Of a stretch of DNA of 64,000 nt, positions 59,748 to 64,000 are shown piece by piece (within the stretch, counting starts at the first letter, position 1; each line of letters starts with the position of its first letter). The DNA is taken from the NCBI GenBank assembly GCA_958295665.1, contig OY282560.1, forward strand, positions 268,127,315 to 268,191,314. Reading direction: 5' to 3'. Source of the DNA: Tipula vernalis. Its lineage: Eukaryota > Arthropoda > Insecta > Diptera > Tipulidae. Made by a program: the position numbers and the translations under genes. The notes under the pieces are model-generated. The model was not told where the DNA came from. It was given only the letters and a program-made list of their open reading frames with translations, and did no database searches.

Positions 59748-60503
59748 TGCTTTAAAACTGGTTATGTATCAACTACCAACCTAACCAGTACAAGTTGGTA
59801 GTGGGTCATTGAAGAGAACATCATTTGCTATGTTCTCGGTAGTCGGTTATTCCGCCGTATCTCGGTCGTCAGAGCCTCGTTAGTTAATTAGCAGGATGTA
59901 CCACGTGCAGGTGAGGTTGGCATTTGGGCTAGTATAATAAGACCATCTAAACCGGCGCCCTTTACCCCCCCTAAATATACTGCTAAAGCAGTTAAAGAGT
60001 GGCTTATTCATAATGTGCCAAAACAGCTAAATCCACTTCCTCAGTCACCGGACCTAAATGCTATAGAGCATATTTGAGACGATCTTTAAAGGTGAATCCG
60101 TAAATTGAAAATAATCAGTTGCGATACCCTAAAGCAGGCATTGTCAACTTCGTGGGCCGAAATTACCACGGATGTGACTGAAAACTTGGTGCTATCAATG
60201 CCCAGGAGACTACAGGCTGTAATTGAGTCCAACGGCAGACCAACAAAATATTAGTTATATCATTTTTTTTTTATTTGAACATTTTAATTGTATTTTTATC
60301 TACTGTATGTAGAATTTTGTGAAGGTGGTGGTTATTATTTTGGATTTTTTGAATTACGATGTATTTGTTATTATATTTTTTTTTTTAATTACATTTTTTT
60401 ATTAAATCATATGTTTTAATTAAATATTTAAACGGTTACATTGTTTTATTTACTTATATTTACAAGTTTATGAGGTGTAAGTAGACTTTAGCGACCGACT
60501 GTA

Positions 60504-61038
60504 TACTTATTAACATAATTTTATATTCTGCTGTAATTAATTAATTATTCATTATTAGTTGGGATAGGAAAGCTATGTATATTCTTAATCCCAGGTGACA
60601 ATAAACAAATATTAAAAAAATATGATGATATAGTCATTTTTGTCGTTTGGTTTCTCGTTATTTTCTCATGTTCAGTGGCACCACCATGACTAGGAATAAA
60701 TAAAGTTAGAGTTTAATTTGATCACAATTTTAATGAGTTTCGATTTTAAAAATACTTAATATGAACTGCATGTAATATGACTTACAATCACCACCAGCAA
60801 CACCTTCACCATCACTATCACTATCACCTATGAAACAAGTTATTTGTTTAGAAAATGGCAAAATCACTATATCAGCATAAGCTAGCAACAAACAAAAAAA
60901 GAAATATAATTTTCCAACATAAGAAAGTGTAAAGCATGCTTTGTATTACAAAAAAAACAAATGACATTTTAGTTTCGTTAATTGATCGCGTGTACAAATT
61001 TCAAAATTAAGTTCGTATAGCCAAATTCTGTGGCAGAA
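60504..61038. other. AT-rich stretch upstream of the cytochrome b5-like exon
   Basis: No coding sequence. A CACCAnCACCATCACTAT-type simple repeat lies near 60787-60825. The promoter of the b5-like gene would be expected here. Confidence 0.4.
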
Positions 61039-61311
61039 ATGTCAAGAATCTACTCCTATGATGATGTGGCACAAGCACAACACAATCACGTTGACTGTTT
61101 ATGGGTAGTAATAGATAACAACGTTTACGAATTAACAGACTACAAAAATATGGTAACACCTAAAAAAAAAACACAATTTTGTAATACTCGTCTATAAATA
61201 TTTGTGTGCAAATTTGTTCCAGCATCCTGGAGGTGAATTACCTCTGCTTGCAGTAGCTGGCAGAGATGCAACAATGAGTTTTAACGAAATCAAGAATAAC
61301 ATAGGTGTTCG
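61039..61311 (+). CDS. Cytochrome b5-like gene, first two coding exons only
   Basis: Exon 1, 61039-61152, starts with ATG: SRIYSYDDVAQAQHNHVDCL then WVVIDNNVYELTDY. A GT-AG intron (61153-61222) is in phase 0. Exon 2 begins HPGGELPLLAVAGRDATMSF, the cytochrome b5 heme-binding His-Pro-Gly-Gly motif followed by the usual GRDAT. A donor GTAAAT lies at 61312. The exon carrying the second heme-ligand His was not found in the remaining 2.7 kb, which is full of repeats. The gene is either split by later insertions with exons beyond the window, or a truncated copy. The domain could belong to a small b5 protein or to a b5 fused to a desaturase or hydroxylase. Confidence 0.8.
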
Positions 61312-62157
61312 GTAAATATATATAGTCAGGGGCGTGCCAAGTGGAGGTGCTGGGGTGCACGGCAGCTCCGAGCGTGATATTTAACATAAAAAAAATGCAA
61401 TCAACAAACAGTCAATAATTTATTTTGTATCACGTTAAATGAATAAAAATATTCAGCCGCCGTTTACCCATCTCTCGCACAATAGTAGTAACATAAACAT
61501 AGAAAAAAGTTTAAAACAAATAATAGAATAAATCATTCAGCCTGTTTAGTCGTCTGTTCATCACCTTATATTCTTTCGCCGTTTATTCTTGTTTACCTAT
61601 AAACAATTTTAGTTTTTAAAGGTAAAGAAGAAAGAAACGAGGAACGAATGTGACTGATGATGCTCGCCTCAAAAGGCATATTCGCAATGAACATACAGGC
61701 GCAAGCGCAACTGCAATAAGTATATACTAAACGAATCATGTCATTAAAATTTGGATATGGTAATATTTTGATCAAAATAGAACAAGAACTACGAAATTCA
61801 AAACAGAACGAAAAAAACGACTCGTAAAGGAGCTAATTTTTCTGAAAAATAGTTTTGTGTTTTAAGGTTTCAAAAAGTGAAAAATTGAAAAAAATATTTT
61901 TTTAAAATAATCTACCCAAATTAAATTATTATATTATATTTTATTAATTATAAATTATCAAATTTTAAATAAACCATCTTGTTATAATTGTACCACAAGA
62001 CAATACTAAATTGTCAAAATGGCGGGAGCGGTAATATACAATATATAACCTACTTATAAGGTAAATTTATTTATTATTATTGGTTAGTTTTTATTATTAC
62101 ACTATTTATAATATTATACAAATAGCTAACATATATTTTATTATAGATGTCTGATTT
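61312..62157. other. Non-coding stretch with a possible hAT-like terminus
   Basis: CAGGGGCGTGCC at about 61325 looks like a hAT-type terminal sequence, but no matching inverted end was found in the window. The remainder is AT-rich with no coding sequence. Confidence 0.35.
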
Positions 62158-62852
62158 ACAAAAAAAAAAAATTGTCAGAAACTGCATATCGGGCAAACGG
62201 CGCAGTGGTTAAAGCTGCGGCGTTTGGATCGGGAGGTACCGGGTTTGAATCCCGATAGGGGTGGGATGCAAAAGGGATTTTTCATCATCTGATTACGATC
62301 GGTGATGACGATGAACACAACTATGACCCCCTGTTGAGAGTGCAGAATCCATGGGCCGATCCACCTTTCATGTCAGCACTATAGGTTGGCATGAAGCAAT
62401 GCAATGTGCAGGTGGTTTATACAAAGTGGGTCTATAGCCGTACGTCCTCGATTTGGCTACTACTGCGTAAAGTAGGACGGTAAAATTAACTGGGAAAGAG
62501 TTGGGAGTGCCTTGAGCCCCAGAAAAGATTGCATAGATTAAAAAAAAAAAAAAAAAAACTGCATATCGGAAATGAAAATTAGAAATTCAGGAAAACACAA
62601 AAAATTGTATCACAGCTAGTACTCAATTTTTTGAACGGACAACTGTTACTTTAGAAACCACTAATAATTTATTGATTCATCATAATGAAGATGAAAATCG
62701 GTCGCACAAGAGAAAGAAAAGCGTTGACAAACAATATGATGAATCGTCAACAAAATTTTCTTTGGAATCGGAATCACTCTGCACTGAGCCCGTTCATTCA
62801 TCAACAGCTTCAAATATCAACACCAATCAATATTGGATTGTACTCCCGATGT
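62158..62852 (+). pseudogene. Probable hAT/ZMYM-type N-terminal exon, interrupted by a SINE
   Basis: After a TTTTATTATAG acceptor-like site at about 62148, the plus strand reads MSDLQKKK, then across an A-run slip LSETAYR, where the SINE inserts. Beyond the SINE it resumes KLEIQENTKN and continues to HNEDENRSHKRKKSVDKQYD before ending at a GTAAGT (about 62850). The 'L-S-x-x-A-Y-R-K-R-K' pattern is typical of N-termini of hAT-derived or ZMYM1-like proteins. A TGA sits where an Arg codon would be expected. Low support: the signature is short. Confidence 0.4.
62193..62555 (+). mobile_element. tRNA-derived SINE with 14-bp target duplication
   Basis: The 5' end has Pol III promoter boxes: an A-box-like GGCGCAGTGGTT (about 62199-62210) and a B box GGTTTGAATCC (62242-62252). 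A tRNA-unrelated body of about 280 bp and an A-run (about 62539-62558) follow. The flanks AAACTGCATATCGG at 62179-62192 and 62556-62569 are identical, an exact target duplication, indicating a retroposed copy of moderate or young age. It is unrelated to the SINE-like units at 32.1-32.9 kb. Confidence 0.93.
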
Positions 62853-63045
62853 AAGTCATGAGGAACAAATAACAACTATCGTTCGTTTTGCATATATTAA
62901 TAGTATTCAAATAAATTTTGATCACTTGTCTGTTTTTCTTTATTTTTTGTTGGTTTTTAGCTTTTTATAGACAAGTTTATTTTCTTTTTCTTTATTTATA
63001 TATTTTATATAATTTTTGCCTTAATACTTACAAACATACCAATAA
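62853..63045. other. AT-rich spacer before the Penelope-like element
   Basis: Short T-rich stretch with no coding sequence. The 5' boundary of the Penelope-like sequence is near 63046. Confidence 0.4.
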
Positions 63046-64000
63046 ATGTAGCTCGTATGGCAATCATAGACAGGTGGCACGAAATAGAAGGAAACATCCC
63101 CTGTTCAAAACGTAGGTTTGTTCAAATGTTTAATACTCGTACGTGTGTCAACGATAACAATTTTTTTCAATTCAACAATAATTGGTACAGACAACTCTTT
63201 GGTCTCGCAATGGGTAATCCGTTGTCACCAATCCTAGCGGATATTGCCCTTGAAAAACTACTAAGAGAAAAACTACCATTATTGAATACAAAACCATCCC
63301 TCATCAAAAAATATGTAGATGATTTCATACTCATCCTACCAAAAGATAGCATTGAGGACACTTTAAATATGTTCAACTCCTTCCACAAAAAAATTAAATT
63401 CACAATAGAACATGAAACAAATAACAGTATTCCTTTTTTGGACATGAACTAACCAGAGTAAACAACAAAATAAGAACGAATTGGTACAGCAAAGAGATGT
63501 TGTTGCCTTGTCGTTTATTAGAAGAGTTTTTCAACTTAGCGACGCTACATACAGACATAGTAATAAAACAATAATAAATAAAATACTAGCTAAAAACAAC
63601 TATCCGAAAGAGCTCATCCAAAAATTGATCACCAAATGTTTATATACTTACAAAAATAGAAACTTACCTAGCCCACCAGAAAATACTATAGAGAAAATAA
63701 TCTATGGATCTATGGAAAAAATTAAAAAATGTATTAATAGACCAAACTACAAAAGCATAATAGCCACCAAGATAAACAACACCTTGCAAAATCGTTTGGT
63801 AATATTAAAGACAGAATCCCAAAAGAACAGAGGGCAGGTGTAGTGTACAAAATAGATTGCAATTGTGGTAAATGCTATGTCGGTGAAACATCAAAAACCA
63901 TAAGGGACAGGGTCAAACAACATATGAATGATATAAAGTTTACAAATAAACATAAAAACAACATAACACACTATCGATCAGCCTTATGCAGACATTCCTG
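63046..64000 (+). mobile_element. Penelope-like retroelement: RT and GIY-YIG endonuclease, partial
   Basis: The reading starts mid-RT with CSKRRFVQMFNTRTCVNDNN, then RQLFGLAMGNPLSPILADIA and KYVDDFILILPKD (catalytic YVDD, about 63310), then IPFLDMN. A frame change near 63450 leads to TNWYSKEMLLPCR and then KILAKNNYPKELIQKLI. A further shift near 63800 leads to DRIPKEQRAGVVYKIDCNCG followed by KCYVGETSKTIRDRVKQH (about 63845-63925). This is the GIY-YIG (VVY...CYVGET) endonuclease that defines canonical Penelope elements. It is 5'-truncated, has at least two frame breaks, and runs off the right edge of the window. Confidence 0.9.

Larger units (their letters stand above)
55373..59969 (-). mobile_element. 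Near full-length Jockey-type LINE (4.6 kb) inserted in the Tc1 transposase
   Basis: CCTAAATATACT occurs at 55361-55372 and 59970-59981, a 12-bp target duplication. The poly(A) tail is the T-run at 55372-55397 on the plus strand, so the LINE is on the minus strand. ORF1 and ORF2 cover almost the whole length. The clean duplication and intact tail suggest an insertion more recent than most TE copies here. Confidence 0.95.
54667..60250 (+). pseudogene. Tc1-like transposase, broken by frameshifts, stops and a LINE
   Basis: ATG at 54667. The HTH region (ETSCDFKNIIIKLHTEKNSL, IVSTSRATVQIIIKNF) is followed by the RRSGHPRILSA linker, then a stop and an A-run frameshift near 54895. PTLAEDILRETGKNVHPETV, then SKFNTFGWDGKGKVW, follow. 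The first catalytic Asp expected just before SKFN is absent (PSES). GGGNVMVWGCM leads to YQDNDPKY at 55370, where the LINE interrupts. Coding resumes at 59982 with AKAVKEWL and QSPDLNAIEHI (about 60030-60075), followed by a TGA where Trp is expected. Bridging the LINE puts 34 residues between the second Asp and Glu: a DD34E spacing. Non-functional. Confidence 0.9.
54367..60501 (+). mobile_element. Tc1-like DNA transposon, split by a LINE
   Basis: Terminal inverted repeats of about 32 bp: the left end begins CAGTCAGGCGCTAAAGTCTA, and the right end is its mirror with two or three differences (TAGACTTTAGCGACCGACTG). TA flanks both sides (54365-54366, 60502-60503). Removing the LINE and one copy of its 12-bp duplication leaves about 1.53 kb, normal for Tc1 elements. 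The transposase lies inside in the plus orientation. Confidence 0.93.

Noticed and set aside
61325..61345. hAT element starting CAGGGGCGTGCC
   Set aside because: Only one possible end is visible. No inverted partner or 8-bp duplication was found in the window.
62193..62270. A tRNA gene
   Set aside because: The A and B boxes are present, but the sequence does not fold into a complete cloverleaf with a normal acceptor stem, continues into a long unrelated body, and ends in poly(A) with a target duplication. It is a SINE.

Overview
This window is eukaryotic, almost certainly from an insect nuclear genome. It is AT-rich and uses GT-AG introns. It carries an insect-type CAP (antigen 5-related) gene and the start of a cytochrome b5-like gene. 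Most of the remainder is a graveyard of transposable elements typical of arthropods: pogo/Tigger, Tc1/mariner, piggyBac, MULE, BEL/Pao, Jockey-type LINEs, a LINE with RNase H, a Penelope-like element, SINEs and MITEs. I cannot name the species from the sequence.

Left third (1-22.3 kb). At the left edge is a minus-strand pogo/Tigger-like gene with three complete consensus introns and a mutated catalytic Asp. It is followed by a mosaic of two different Jockey-type LINE fragments (4.3-6.7 kb), a near-perfect 63-bp palindrome (7.2 kb), a deleted BEL/Pao element with LTR remnants (7.9-11 kb), a tandem-repeat element (13.1-13.8 kb) and a near full-length LINE bounded by an 11-bp target duplication (14.57-19.14 kb). 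A SWIM-zinc-finger-like exon pair is cut short by a second copy of the tandem-repeat element, and that copy is itself split by a 1.47-kb solo LTR (20.68-22.15 kb).

Middle (22.3-47 kb). The most unusual item is a decayed minus-strand gene at 23.1-26.8 kb. Its acidic motifs occur in the order seen in FEN1/XPG (PIN-fold) nucleases, and it belongs to a large, uncharacterised family. After it come two piggyBac remnants, a tandem pair of SINE-like repeats with a third inverted copy 11 kb away, a TA-flanked MITE, a LINE 3' end with RNase H, a mariner-like deletion derivative with long inverted repeats, and a MULE transposase remnant.

Right third (47-64 kb). A second decayed BEL/Pao pol-gag lies next to the one apparently intact host gene, a four-exon secreted CAP protein (50.9-52.2 kb). 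Then comes a nested pair: a 4.6-kb LINE inserted inside the catalytic domain of a Tc1-like transposase, with a 12-bp target duplication and both Tc1 ends present (54.37-60.50 kb). After these are two exons of a cytochrome b5-like gene, a tRNA-derived SINE with a 14-bp target duplication inserted in a probable hAT-type N-terminal exon, and a Penelope-like element with RT and GIY-YIG domains that runs off the right edge.

There is no evidence of operons or of a working multi-gene system. The interest lies in TE nesting, the uncharacterised nuclease-like family, and a few host exons surviving between elements.
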